Assembly: GCA_964352715.1 (NCBI GenBank)
Contig: CAYGSU010000010.1
Coordinates: 1-64,000, forward strand
Direction of reading: 5' to 3'
DNA length: 64,000 nucleotides
Source: JAVKBW01 sp964352715
GTDB lineage: Bacteria > Pseudomonadota > Alphaproteobacteria > UBA8366 > Aestuariispiraceae
Program-made: the position numbers and the translations under genes
The notes under the pieces: model-generated
Told to the model about the DNA's origin: nothing
Seen by the model: only the letters and a program-made list of their open reading frames with translations
The model's database searches: none
Part shown: positions 16,800-25,363 of the stretch, piece by piece
Position numbering within the stretch: position 1 is the stretch's first letter
Layout of the letters: every line of letters begins with the position of its first letter

Positions 16800-18485
16800 G
16801 TGAAATCGGTACTTTTGTTGTTTGCGGTCGTATGTCTGGCAATCTGCTCGGCGCCGACAACTGCGGCCGCACAGGCGGCAGCGACGATTGAAAAACTTGA
16901 CCAGAACCTGCAGTCGTCCGACCAGCCGAGGTCACCGGTTTCCGAAGAACAGGTGAAGGCGATCAAGGATCTGCTGGAAACGCTGGAATCGCAGACCGGC
17001 CGACAGGAATTCATTGCGGAACTGAAAGCGATCATCGCGGCGGCCGAAGCAGCCAACGACCAGTCAAGCAACAAGGAAAATGAAGATACCGGCGCGGAAA
17101 GCGGTGCATCGGTAACCCAGTCGGTCAGCGAATTGCTGCACATCGACAAGGCCGCCGACGAGGCCATCGAAAGTTATGAATCCTGGCTTTCGCAATTCGG
17201 TATCAGAGACAGCACGGTGAAAAGCTATGCCATGGCGGCGGTTGTCAGTCTCGCATTGTTCCTTACCTGGTTTCTGATCGCCGTTCTGTCCCGCAAGGCC
17301 AATCGGCGGCTGGATGCCGCTGCGTCGCTCGGCTATTACCGGAAACAGCGGTTCGGCAGATACATCTGGATCGTCAGAATGCTGTTGTACTTCTTCGCAA
17401 CGGTCGGCTTCGCCTATCTGTTCTTTCTGACATTGAACTGGGATGTTCAGGATTATTCCGTAATTCCGGCTGCATCCAATCTGTTTGGCATTGTCGGCGG
17501 CATTGCGACCCTGTTCATCTTCGGCGCTCTTCTTTACGAACTGCTGTATGAAGGCCTAACCCGGATCAGCGAAACCGGCAACGGTCGTCTTCGAACCATT
17601 GCGCCGCTTATCCGGAATATCGTCATCGTTACAATGTTCGTGTTCGGCGGGCTGACCCTGCTGTCAGAGCTTGGAATCGATGTCATGCCGCTTCTGGCCG
17701 GCGCCGGCGTGGTCGGTATCGCCATCGGTTTCGGCGCGCAAACAATGTTCAAGGATCTGATCACCGGCATCATCGTCATTATCGAGGATCTGTTCCAGAT
17801 CGGCGACTGGATTGCCGTCGGCGGTTCCGAGGGAACTGTCGAGAAGATCACTTTCAGGAAGGTTGACCTTCGCGATGTCTCCGGCACCGTCCACACCATT
17901 CCCTTCGGTTCGTTCGACACGGTCAGGAACTACATGAAGGACTACAGCTACGCCGTCCTGAATGTGGAAATCGCCTATCACGAAGATACCGATGCCGTGT
18001 GCGAGGAATTGAAGAAGGTCGACGAGAATATCCGCGATGACGACACCTTCTCGAGCCTGATCACCGACGCGATGGAGATCATGGGTGTCGATTCCCTGGG
18101 CGATTCCGCGGTCGCCATCAAGGTGCGCGTGAAGACCGTCGCCGGCGAACAATGGGGCGTTGCCCGCGAATACAGAAGGCGCATCAAGCACCGCTTCGAT
18201 GAAGTCGGCATCGAAATCCCCTTCCCGCACCAGACATTGTATTTCGGACAGCGAAAGAACGGTCCGGCCCCGCCCGCAGTGGTCAGTCTGGTCAATTCCC
18301 CCGACGATCCTCCGGAAGACCGCTCCCGGGACGAGGGCGGCGAGAACGGCAGGAAACCGCTTCAGGGCGCGCCCGAAATGGATGGTGAAGAAGATGCCGG
18401 CGGCAAGACCGACACCGAAGACAAGGGCGCCCGCAAGCGCGGCGGCAATCTTTCATCCGGCCAACCTGACGGCGACGGCGACTGA
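16800..18485 (+). CDS. Mechanosensitive ion channel, MscS family
   Basis: A 561-residue membrane channel with a signal peptide (residues 1-25, ending TTAAAQ) and a periplasmic helical region (about 25-135). Several transmembrane segments follow (from about 140), then the MscS pore helix GAGVVGIAIGFGAQTMFKDL and the cytosolic beta domain (DLFQIGDWIAVGGSEGTVEKI). The last 90 residues are a highly charged tail (DDPPEDRSRDEGG). Such channels release solutes on hypo-osmotic shock. The start is GTG at 16800, with AAGGG upstream. It fits the osmotic-stress theme of the region. Confidence 0.92.
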   Translation: MKSVLLLFAVVCLAICSAPTTAAAQAAATIEKLDQNLQSSDQPRSPVSEEQVKAIKDLLETLESQTGRQEFIAELKAIIAAAEAANDQSSNKENEDTGAESGASVTQSVSELLHIDKAADEAIESYESWLSQFGIRDSTVKSYAMAAVVSLALFLTWFLIAVLSRKANRRLDAAASLGYYRKQRFGRYIWIVRMLLYFFATVGFAYLFFLTLNWDVQDYSVIPAASNLFGIVGGIATLFIFGALLYELLYEGLTRISETGNGRLRTIAPLIRNIVIVTMFVFGGLTLLSELGIDVMPLLAGAGVVGIAIGFGAQTMFKDLITGIIVIIEDLFQIGDWIAVGGSEGTVEKITFRKVDLRDVSGTVHTIPFGSFDTVRNYMKDYSYAVLNVEIAYHEDTDAVCEELKKVDENIRDDDTFSSLITDAMEIMGVDSLGDSAVAIKVRVKTVAGEQWGVAREYRRRIKHRFDEVGIEIPFPHQTLYFGQRKNGPAPPAVVSLVNSPDDPPEDRSRDEGGENGRKPLQGAPEMDGEEDAGGKTDTEDKGARKRGGNLSSGQPDGDGD

Positions 18486-18670
18486 CCACCAAACAATCGG
18501 ATGTATCAGCGGCTATTTCGGCACATTGACCGTGCAACCGGATGCCGGGTCAGCGCGTTCACCTTACACGGATGGAGAATAGCTCTGCTCTGCGGCATGG
18601 AAACGCCCCAATCGGCGGCCATACGCTAGGCAGAAAACTCATGGAACATGCTTACTTACAGGAGGATGAC

Positions 18671-18904
18671 ATGCGATTAACCCGAACAATGACGCCCCTG
18701 ATTGCCTTGACGGCCCTTGGCCTTGTAGGCTGCACGAACATGAACGATTCACAGCAAAGCACCCTTAGCGGGGCGGCAATCGGCGCCGGCGTCGGTGCGG
18801 CGGGCACAATCATTACCGGCGGCTGCGTCTCCTGCGGGACGGCGATCGGCGCCGGTGTCGGTGCGGCGGCCGGTTACATCAAGGAAGAGATGGATAATCA
18901 GTAG
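18671..18904 (+). CDS. Glycine-zipper small lipoprotein
   Basis: A 77-residue lipoprotein with a lipobox GLVGC near residue 21. The mature region carries repeated glycine-zipper segments (SGAAIGAGVGAAG and TAIGAGVGAAAG), a pattern found in small outer-membrane lipoproteins of the OsmB/17-kDa antigen type. GGAGG lies 6 bases before the ATG at 18671; the longer open frame from 18542 is not supported. A strong terminator follows. Confidence 0.82.
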   Translation: MRLTRTMTPLIALTALGLVGCTNMNDSQQSTLSGAAIGAGVGAAGTIITGGCVSCGTAIGAGVGAAAGYIKEEMDNQ

Positions 18905-18933
18905 TCCGAACTCTTATGGTATCAAGTTCTATC

Positions 18934-18962
18934 AAAGGGCCTGCCTTGCGCAGGCCCTTTTT
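18934..18962 (+). terminator. Rho-independent terminator of the glycine-zipper lipoprotein gene
   Basis: Perfect 10-bp stem AAAGGGCCTG/CAGGCCCTTT with a 7-base loop and a TTTTT run. Confidence 0.9.
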
Positions 18963-19033
18963 CGTTTGCCGGGAGGACATGAAACCCGGATTCGTGTGGT
19001 TGTCTGTCTTCCGGTCAGCTGCACACACGAAAA

Positions 19034-19060
19034 CCCGGCCCGCACAGCGTGCGGACCGGG
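19034..19060 (-). terminator. Terminator of the minus-strand YqjD/YqjE-like operon
   Basis: Stem CCCGGCCCGCAC/GTGCGGACCGGG with one mismatch and a 3-base loop. On the minus strand it is followed by TTTTCG, 26 bases after the last gene of the unit. Confidence 0.75.
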
Positions 19061-19085
19061 TCTCATTTGCGCCCTGTGACCGGCG

Positions 19086-19550
19086 TTATGCCTGTTTGCG
19101 GCGCTCAGCCAGTTTCGGCAAAGCGACGGCAAGACCCGCGCCGATGGCGAAAGCCGTGAGGCCTGTCGCAACCGGGTTGGCCCGAACCGTATCCTGCGCG
19201 CGAGCCAGGCCGTTGCCGGCGCTTTTACGCAGCGCACCGCCGTTTTTACGCGCCTTCTGAGAGACGGACTTGCCTTTCTTGCCGGCTGCGGCCGCAATAT
19301 CGGCAACCCGCGCCTTGCCATTGGCCGCCGCACGAGTGGCCGCATTGTCGCCGCCATTGATGTTTCTGGCAGCCATCAGGCCGACGCCGGTCGCCACCAG
19401 GGCGATGGGCACCGAATTGGATGCCAGAAATTCTCTCGCAGCGCTGCCTTTCGAGACAACAGCCTTCTGTGTGCGCTGCTCTGTCGAAGCTTTCGCGCGT
19501 TTGCCGTTGGTTTTCGTCTTCTTCTGCGTTTTGGTTTTCTTAGCTGCCAT
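19086..19550 (-). CDS. Lys/Ala-rich membrane-anchored protein, DUF3618-like
   Basis: A 154-residue protein with a very basic N terminus (MAAKKTKTQKKTKTNGKR), an alanine-rich middle and a C-terminal hydrophobic segment after RANPVATGLTAFAIGAGLAV. Basic or helical proteins ending in a single membrane anchor preceded by a NP motif resemble DUF3618/YqjD-type envelope proteins. ATG at 19550 is favoured because AAGGAGA lies 6 bases upstream. The start overlaps the end of the preceding holin-like gene by 11 bases, so the two are translationally coupled. Confidence 0.65.
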   Translation of the reverse strand: MAAKKTKTQKKTKTNGKRAKASTEQRTQKAVVSKGSAAREFLASNSVPIALVATGVGLMAARNINGGDNAATRAAANGKARVADIAAAAGKKGKSVSQKARKNGGALRKSAGNGLARAQDTVRANPVATGLTAFAIGAGLAVALPKLAERRKQA

Positions 19551-19926
19551 TTTCATTCTCCTTTTCTGTTTCATCTTCAGTATCATCGGCCAGACTATTC
19601 CCTTTCGGGTCAGCCCGTTCCGGCCTGGCGATGAACATTACGCAAGAGCCCAGGGCGAGGACTCCAGATACCGCCATGAAAGCGGCCCACATCGGGATGT
19701 AGTTCATCAGCGCGACGGTCGCGCCGACGCAAAACCAGACAACGGCCAGGAAGGCCAGTGCATAAGCCACGCTGCGCAGCAAGATCAGCCGGCGCGTAGT
19801 CGCCAACCTGCGGGCTGCGTATTTCCTGACCTCCGCAAGGCCGGCTTCCACCGCGTCGAAAAGGCCAATGCCCGCAAGCTTGACGATTTCGGCGGTGAAC
19901 AACCGTGTTGAACCGGACCCGGCCAT
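19540..19926 (-). CDS. Phage-holin-superfamily III / YqjE-like membrane protein
   Basis: A 128-residue protein with two central transmembrane segments (about 48-70 and 78-100) and a charged, acidic tail (DDTEDETEKENENGS). This matches the YqjE/Holin-X family of small inner-membrane proteins. Despite the family name there are no phage genes around it, and the setting next to YqjD/DUF3618-like genes matches the yqjCDEK stress cluster of enterobacteria. It is the middle gene of a three-gene unit. Confidence 0.75.
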   Translation of the reverse strand: MAGSGSTRLFTAEIVKLAGIGLFDAVEAGLAEVRKYAARRLATTRRLILLRSVAYALAFLAVVWFCVGATVALMNYIPMWAAFMAVSGVLALGSCVMFIARPERADPKGNSLADDTEDETEKENENGS

Positions 19927-19928
19927 GG

Positions 19929-20360
19929 TTATGCGGCCTCGTCTTCATCGGGGGCGATTTTGTCCCTGATGTCTTCCGCCCGTTCAGACGTCAGCCACCA
20001 GACAACCGCCGCACCGGCCGCAACCGCCCCGCAGGTGAACAAGGCAGGATGATCGCGGGCGATCTCTCTTATCTTGTCCAACGCATGATCGGGGCTTGTG
20101 GTTGCAAGCGCATCGGCATTACTTCTCAGAAACTTGGTAACAGCTTCCGCTGCTTCAGCTTCGCTGGACCGGCCGGATTCCTTCAGACTGGCGGTGGTTG
20201 CTTCCGCCGCATCCGAATAGTCGATCAGGCCGGATACGATCGCCCGCTGCTTGTCGGCGAACAGGGCTGACCCCATCAGCTCGACTACATGTTCAAGCGA
20301 CGGCTCTTCCGCCTTCTTCCGGCGGCCTTTGGCCGACGATGTTTTCGTTTTTGCCATCAT
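19929..20360 (-). CDS. YqjD/DUF883-like membrane-anchored protein
   Basis: A 143-residue, mostly helical protein with a basic N terminus (AKTKTSSAKGRRKKAEE). A helical middle with many Ala/Glu residues follows, then one C-terminal transmembrane segment preceded by RDHPALFTCG. This is the layout of YqjD/ElaB/DUF883 proteins, which in E. coli are inner-membrane, ribosome-associated stationary-phase proteins. It is the first gene of the three-gene unit; the next gene starts 2 bases after its stop. Confidence 0.62.
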   Translation of the reverse strand: MMAKTKTSSAKGRRKKAEEPSLEHVVELMGSALFADKQRAIVSGLIDYSDAAEATTASLKESGRSSEAEAAEAVTKFLRSNADALATTSPDHALDKIREIARDHPALFTCGAVAAGAAVVWWLTSERAEDIRDKIAPDEDEAA

Positions 20361-20485
20361 TAAACTCCATTACATTCAACAGTAGAACGCTTACCGGAGC
20401 GGTTCGTTGCATCATCTCATCACCATCAACGGCGCAAGATGGTCTGATCTGAAAATGACTCTGAGGATAGTAGCGATTAAGAAAG

Positions 20486-20574
20486 TGGCGGAGAGACCGG
20501 GACTCGAACCCGGGCATCGGTATGACCCGATGACGGATTAGCAATCCGCTGCATTACCACTCTGCCACCTCTCC
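20486..20574 (-). tRNA. tRNA-Ser (anticodon GCT)
   Basis: A class II tRNA on the minus strand. The acceptor stem GGAGAGG pairs with TCTCTCC, the anticodon arm GGATTGCTAATCC displays GCT, the long variable arm CATCGGGTCATACCGATG is as expected for serine, the T arm is CCGGGTTCGAGTCCCGG, and the 3' CCA is encoded. It decodes AGC and AGU. Confidence 0.97.
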
Positions 20575-20662
20575 GCATTCCGGCCGGTCCGTCGCATCAC
20601 TGCCCGACGACCCGTCGGCTTCGTGGTCAAGCCGCGTTTCGTAACGCCCGCTGTGGCCCGTG

Positions 20663-21637
20663 TCAATCAACGTCTTGCGGATTCCGCTCCCGGAATCGGC
20701 GATACACAAGATCGGCCACCATCAGGTCCATGTGAGCCCCGCCGCCATTCTTGAAAAGCGTGATTTCCGACGCCTTCCGGGGTGGCCGACCGGATCTGGA
20801 AAGCGCATACAGATCCGCTTTCACCGAAGCCTCGGTGATGCAGTCATTGGCCAGCGGAATCAGGAAATCGCCGGTCGAGGCGACGGTATTTGCATGGTTG
20901 TCGATATAGAGAGACGCCCGCTGCATGGCGGCATCGTCAACCTCGCGCATGTCGGGCAGATACGCGCCGATCAGGTCGATATGCTGGCCCGGCCGCAGCC
21001 AGTCGCCGAAGATCACCGGTTCGCTGGCCCGCGTCGCGCAGGAGACGATATCCGCCCTGCCCGTCGCCGCCTCAAGATCGGCAACCGATTCAACCGAAAT
21101 ACCGTCCAGCGCAGCCTGCAACCGATTGACGCCGGCATGCATGCGCGCGCTGTCCCGGTTCCAGACCAGCACGGTATCGATACCGGGGAACATCGCCGGA
21201 TAGGCGACGCCGGCAGTAAGCCCGATAACGCCTGCACCGACGATCAGCAGTGTCTTCGCGTCTTCCGGCGCCAGCAGGGTCGCGCCAAGCACACTGTCGC
21301 CGACTGTTTTCCAGCGGGTCAGTGACGCGCCATCGATGATCGCCTTCGGGTGGCCGTCATCCGCATCGTACAGAATGACCACGCCCTGCACGGTTTCCAC
21401 CGGCGGGGTGTTTTCGGGAAACAGCGAACACGATTTGACCGCCGCGCCCAGCCCGTCGATCCAGGCCGACAGGTTCATGATCGAATTGACGCCGAAGTCA
21501 TTGTGCGACGATTTCACCGGTCCCGGCGGCAACCGGTGGCCCGCCGCCAGCGCCTCGGTTACGGACGGCCAGTCCAGCAACGCATCGACGGCGACGCCAT
21601 CAATGATGCAGGGCGGTTCCGGCTGCAGACCCGCCAT
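20663..21637 (-). CDS. Ornithine cyclodeaminase / mu-crystallin family protein
   Basis: A 324-residue NAD(P)-dependent enzyme. The family's substrate-binding region appears as DGASLTRWKTVGDSVLGA; canonical ornithine cyclodeaminases have TRTAA here, so the substrate may differ. The Rossmann fold begins at LLIVGAGVIGLTAGVAYPAM (about 131-150). Related enzymes act as ornithine cyclodeaminases, alanine dehydrogenases or ketimine reductases. It lies 2 bases downstream of the GST gene on the same strand, so the two form an operon. Confidence 0.85.
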   Translation of the reverse strand: MAGLQPEPPCIIDGVAVDALLDWPSVTEALAAGHRLPPGPVKSSHNDFGVNSIMNLSAWIDGLGAAVKSCSLFPENTPPVETVQGVVILYDADDGHPKAIIDGASLTRWKTVGDSVLGATLLAPEDAKTLLIVGAGVIGLTAGVAYPAMFPGIDTVLVWNRDSARMHAGVNRLQAALDGISVESVADLEAATGRADIVSCATRASEPVIFGDWLRPGQHIDLIGAYLPDMREVDDAAMQRASLYIDNHANTVASTGDFLIPLANDCITEASVKADLYALSRSGRPPRKASEITLFKNGGGAHMDLMVADLVYRRFRERNPQDVD

Positions 21638-21639
21638 CG

Positions 21640-22275
21640 TTACGGCCTCGGCAATTCATAATCGGGATTGGGCACAAGCACGCCGCGCTGCACCGCCGGC
21701 CGGTCGGCGATTTCGTTATACCAGCGCATAACGTTGGGAAAATCGTGCAGATCGATATTCTGCCACGGGTGGCGGGCCGCCCAGGGGAAGGTTGCGATAT
21801 CGGCGATGGAATAGTCGCCGGCCAGATAATCGGCCTCGCCAAGGCGCTTGTCGAGAACGCCGTAGAGCCGTTTCGCCTCGCCCGTATAGCGGTTCTTTGC
21901 GTAGTCGGAAACGTCGGGATTGAACTGGTAGAAATGGTGCGCCTGGCCCAGCATCGGACCGAACCCGCCCATCTGCCACATCAGCCATTCCATGCAGCGC
22001 CAGTAGGGTTCGCCATCCGGCACCAGAAAGCGGCCGGTCTTGCGCGCCAGATAAATCAGGATCGCGCCGGATTCCATCAGGGCCAGTCCGTTGTCGCGGT
22101 CGACGATGGCCGGGATCTTGTTGTTCGGGCTGATTTTCAGAAATTCGGGAGAAAACTGGTCGTCCTTCGTGATGTCGATCTTGTGGACATTGTAAGCCAG
22201 ACCGACTTCCTCCAGCATGATTGATGCCTTGTATCCGTTGGGTGTCGAAAACGTGTATAGATCGATAGTCGCCAT
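21640..22275 (-). CDS. Glutathione S-transferase family protein (YfcG/YghU-like)
   Basis: A 211-residue GST. The N-terminal thioredoxin-like domain begins IDLYTFSTPNGYKASIMLEE; the TPNG-K motif is typical of the nu-class bacterial GSTs YfcG and YghU, which act as disulfide-bond reductases with glutathione. The cis-proline region is KIPAIVD and the ESGAI motif follows. The C-terminal helical domain runs from about 90. Two upstream Met codons (22290, 22299) are possible starts. It is co-transcribed with the ornithine cyclodeaminase-like gene. Confidence 0.88.
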   Translation of the reverse strand: MATIDLYTFSTPNGYKASIMLEEVGLAYNVHKIDITKDDQFSPEFLKISPNNKIPAIVDRDNGLALMESGAILIYLARKTGRFLVPDGEPYWRCMEWLMWQMGGFGPMLGQAHHFYQFNPDVSDYAKNRYTGEAKRLYGVLDKRLGEADYLAGDYSIADIATFPWAARHPWQNIDLHDFPNVMRWYNEIADRPAVQRGVLVPNPDYELPRP

Positions 22276-22477
22276 TCCTGCTTTCTCCATCGGGTGCAAA
22301 CATCAAGTGTTAGCATATGGCCTCCGGCCAAAAAACCGGCCAATTCTGTTTCATGCCGCGCCATGCAGAAAGTGGACATTCCATCTGCGGCTTGTTATCT
22401 GGCATCTATCCGGACCGTTTCGACGCCTGACGCAGACAGTCGAACGGCCCTTACCCTAACCTGGCTGACAGAATCCG

Positions 22478-24208
22478 ATGCAGAATCAATCGACCGGCGC
22501 GTTGGTGAAGCGCCTCTGGCGGGATTACATGAACGGATATATCCGTTTGATCGTTCCGGCGGCTATCCTGCTTCTTCTGGGCGGCCTCACCACCGGCGCA
22601 CAGGCCTGGCTGATCCAGCCGGCCATCGACAAGGCGCTGATTCATGGTGAAGATTTCTATATCTACGCCGCACCAATCGCCATTCTGCTGGTTTCGTCCT
22701 TCAAGGGCTTCGCCAACTACGGCCAGGCCGTTCTGATGAACAAGATGGGGTTCCGGCTGATAGCCCAGATGCAGTCGGACATGATGCGAAGCGTGCTCAG
22801 GGCCGATCTCGCCCGGCTGTACCAGGACGGCACGGATCAGCTTGTCAGCCGCTTTGTCGCCGACAGTTACGTGCTGCGCGATGCGGTTGTGAAATCGATT
22901 ACCGGCATGGTGCGCGATTTCGTGGTGCTGGTCGTCATGGTCGGCCTGATGTTTTACCAGAACTGGCAGCTTGCCTGTCTTGTCTTCGCCGTGTTTCCGA
23001 TATCCGTCCTGCCGATTGTCATTCTCGGCAAGAAACTGCGCCGGGTTTCGAAGGCGCAGCAGGAACGCACGGCCAGCATGCTGGGTCTGGTCGCCGACCG
23101 GCTGCGCGGCATCAAGCTGGTGAAATCCTACTGCGCCGAACCGCATGCCCAGGAACGCTCGGACGACCTGTTCGGCCGGCTGGCGGCGATCCATCTGAAA
23201 GCGGTTGAGGTCCGGTCGCGCAGCTATCCCATCATGGAAACGCTGGGCGGCGTGGCCGTCGCCACGCTGATCGTTTTCGGGTCGATCCAGGTTGCCGATG
23301 GCGATGCAACGCCCGGCGAAATCATGTCTTTCCTGGCGGCGCTGATGTTCGCCTACCAGCCGATGCGCAGCATTGCCACGCTGAACGCCAGTCTTCAGCA
23401 GGGTCTGGCCGGCGCCACGCGGGTTTTCGAAGCCATCGACATCAAGCCGACGATTCACGAACGCCTTGGCTCGAAACCGCTTGCGGTCAGCGATGGCGCG
23501 GTCAGTTTCGAGAATGTCGATTTCGCCTACGGCGACCGCCCGGTATTGCAGCAGTTGAGCCTTGAGGTTCCCGCCGGCAGCCGGGTCGCACTGGTCGGAC
23601 CGTCCGGGGCCGGCAAGACCACGATTTTCAACCTTCTGATGCGGTTGTACGAACCGACCGCGGGCGTCATTCGCATCGACGGCCAGCCGATAAACGACGT
23701 CACCGTACCGTCGCTGCGCGGCGCAATTGCGCTGGTCAGCCAGGAAGCGACAATCTTCAATGAGACCGTGGCGGCGAACATCGCCTTCGCCGAACGGGAT
23801 CCGGACATGGTCCGCGTTCGCGCCGCCGCCGAAATGGCCGAGGCCGACAGCTTTATCCAGAATCTTGAGGACGGCTACGATACGGTGTTGGGCGAAATGG
23901 GCGTGAAGCTTTCCGGCGGTCAGCGCCAGCGGCTGGCGATTGCCCGGGCAATCTACAAGGATGCCCCGATCCTGCTGCTGGACGAAGCGACCTCAGCCCT
24001 GGACGCCGAAACCGAAAAGTTGATCCAGCAGGCGCTGGAACGGCTGATGCTGGGCCGGACGGTGCTGATGATCGCGCATCGCCTGTCGACCGTCGTGGAA
24101 GCCGACACGATTCATGTCATCGAAGACGGGCGGCTGATCGAATCCGGCAAGCACAACGATCTGATCGCCAACGATCACCTTTACGCAAAGCTGTACAAGG
24201 TCGTCTGA
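22478..24208 (+). CDS. MsbA-like ABC exporter (fused permease-ATPase)
   Basis: A 576-residue half-transporter. Six transmembrane helices occupy about residues 20-310, followed by an ATPase domain with Walker A GPSGAGKTT, signature LSGGQRQRLAIARA, Walker B ILLLDEATSALD and the switch His in IAHRLST. The best resemblance is to MsbA-type lipid A/lipid exporters, though multidrug exporters share the layout. The protein functions as a dimer in the inner membrane. It is divergent from the GST gene and convergent with the PLP enzyme gene. Confidence 0.9.
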   Translation: MQNQSTGALVKRLWRDYMNGYIRLIVPAAILLLLGGLTTGAQAWLIQPAIDKALIHGEDFYIYAAPIAILLVSSFKGFANYGQAVLMNKMGFRLIAQMQSDMMRSVLRADLARLYQDGTDQLVSRFVADSYVLRDAVVKSITGMVRDFVVLVVMVGLMFYQNWQLACLVFAVFPISVLPIVILGKKLRRVSKAQQERTASMLGLVADRLRGIKLVKSYCAEPHAQERSDDLFGRLAAIHLKAVEVRSRSYPIMETLGGVAVATLIVFGSIQVADGDATPGEIMSFLAALMFAYQPMRSIATLNASLQQGLAGATRVFEAIDIKPTIHERLGSKPLAVSDGAVSFENVDFAYGDRPVLQQLSLEVPAGSRVALVGPSGAGKTTIFNLLMRLYEPTAGVIRIDGQPINDVTVPSLRGAIALVSQEATIFNETVAANIAFAERDPDMVRVRAAAEMAEADSFIQNLEDGYDTVLGEMGVKLSGGQRQRLAIARAIYKDAPILLLDEATSALDAETEKLIQQALERLMLGRTVLMIAHRLSTVVEADTIHVIEDGRLIESGKHNDLIANDHLYAKLYKVV

Positions 24209-24214
24209 CGACGA

Positions 24215-25363
24215 TCAGCGCGCCGAAAAGGCCGCCGTCATGTCAGCGATCAGGTCATCGGCGGCCTCGATACCGACCGACAGCCTCAGCATATCGTCGG
24301 CGACGCCGGTTTCCGGCGGTTCCACCGAATGTCTGTGTTCGATCAGCGTTTCCGTACCGCCCAGCGATGTCGCCCGCTTGATCACCCTCAGCCCGCCGCA
24401 GAAATCCAGCGCGGCTTGCCGCCCGCCGCCCAGATGGAACGACAGCATGCCGCCGAACCCGCCGGTCATCTGTTGTCTGGCAACGACGTGACCCGGATCA
24501 TCTTGCAGACCGGGATAGCGGACATTTGAAACTTCAGGTCTGGATTTCAGAAACACAGCGATCGCCATCGCATTTTCGCATTGCCGCGCCACCCGCAAAT
24601 GCAGGGTCTTCATGCCGCGCGTCAGCAGATAGGCGTCGAGCGCACCCAGCACCGGCCCGGCCAGCGCCCGGTGGGTGACGATCCGCTGCCAGAATTCGGT
24701 TTCCTCCCGACAGGCCAGCATGCCGGCCAGCACATCGGAATGCCCGTTCAGATATTTGGTGGCGGAATGGCAGACCAGATCAGCGCCCAGCGCCAGCGGT
24801 CGGATGAGTAACGGCGTGGCCGCTGTGGAATCCACGGCAAGTACAGCGCCGGCGGCATGAACAAGATCGGCCGCCATCGCAATATCGGTAACGATCCATG
24901 TCGGGTTCGACGGGGTTTCGATCCAGACCAGTTTCGTCTTTCCGGGTTTCAGCGCGGCTTCCAGCGCCGCCATGTCGCCGGGCGGAATGAAATCGATGTC
25001 GATCCCCCAGGCCGGCGGAAACGTCTTCAGCCAACTGAACATGCCATGGTACATGCTGGCGGGCACCACCGCATGATCGCCGGCTTTAAGGGCATGAAAC
25101 GCCGCAGTGCACGCCGCCAGGCCCGACCCGAAACTGATCGCAGCGGCAGCGCCTTCCAGCGCCGCCAGTATCGCTTCGGCCTGAAGCACCGCCTTGCCGT
25201 CCGGCCGGATGTAGGACCGCCCATCTGGCAGGTCATAGGCTTCGTTGCGGGCATAGGTGGTCGTCAGATGAACCGGCGGCACAACAGCCCCCGTCGCCTC
25301 ATCTTCCCAGCCCAGACCCTGGGCCAGAACCGTATCAGGATGCATTTTCATGCTGTCTTCCAT
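24215..25363 (-). CDS. Cystathionine gamma-synthase/lyase family PLP enzyme
   Basis: A 382-residue PLP-dependent trans-sulfuration family enzyme. The PLP lysine lies in CHSATKYLNGHSDVLAG. The N-terminal loop TTTYARNEAYDLPDG and the SLGGTETLIEHRHS segment near the C terminus are characteristic. It could be a cystathionine gamma-synthase, a cystathionine or methionine lyase, or a related enzyme; the sequence alone does not decide. The ATG immediately follows the rhomboid gene's stop codon, so translation is coupled. Confidence 0.88.
   Translation of the reverse strand: MEDSMKMHPDTVLAQGLGWEDEATGAVVPPVHLTTTYARNEAYDLPDGRSYIRPDGKAVLQAEAILAALEGAAAAISFGSGLAACTAAFHALKAGDHAVVPASMYHGMFSWLKTFPPAWGIDIDFIPPGDMAALEAALKPGKTKLVWIETPSNPTWIVTDIAMAADLVHAAGAVLAVDSTAATPLLIRPLALGADLVCHSATKYLNGHSDVLAGMLACREETEFWQRIVTHRALAGPVLGALDAYLLTRGMKTLHLRVARQCENAMAIAVFLKSRPEVSNVRYPGLQDDPGHVVARQQMTGGFGGMLSFHLGGGRQAALDFCGGLRVIKRATSLGGTETLIEHRHSVEPPETGVADDMLRLSVGIEAADDLIADMTAAFSAR

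Noticed and set aside
19540..19926. Holin-like protein as evidence of a prophage.
   Set aside because: No capsid, tail, integrase or endolysin genes are nearby; the neighbours match a YqjD/YqjE stress cluster.
22451..23458. A 335-residue minus-strand frame opposite the ABC exporter gene.
   Set aside because: Rich in His, Arg, Asp and Gln in the manner of antisense reads; the plus strand encodes an unmistakable ABC exporter.
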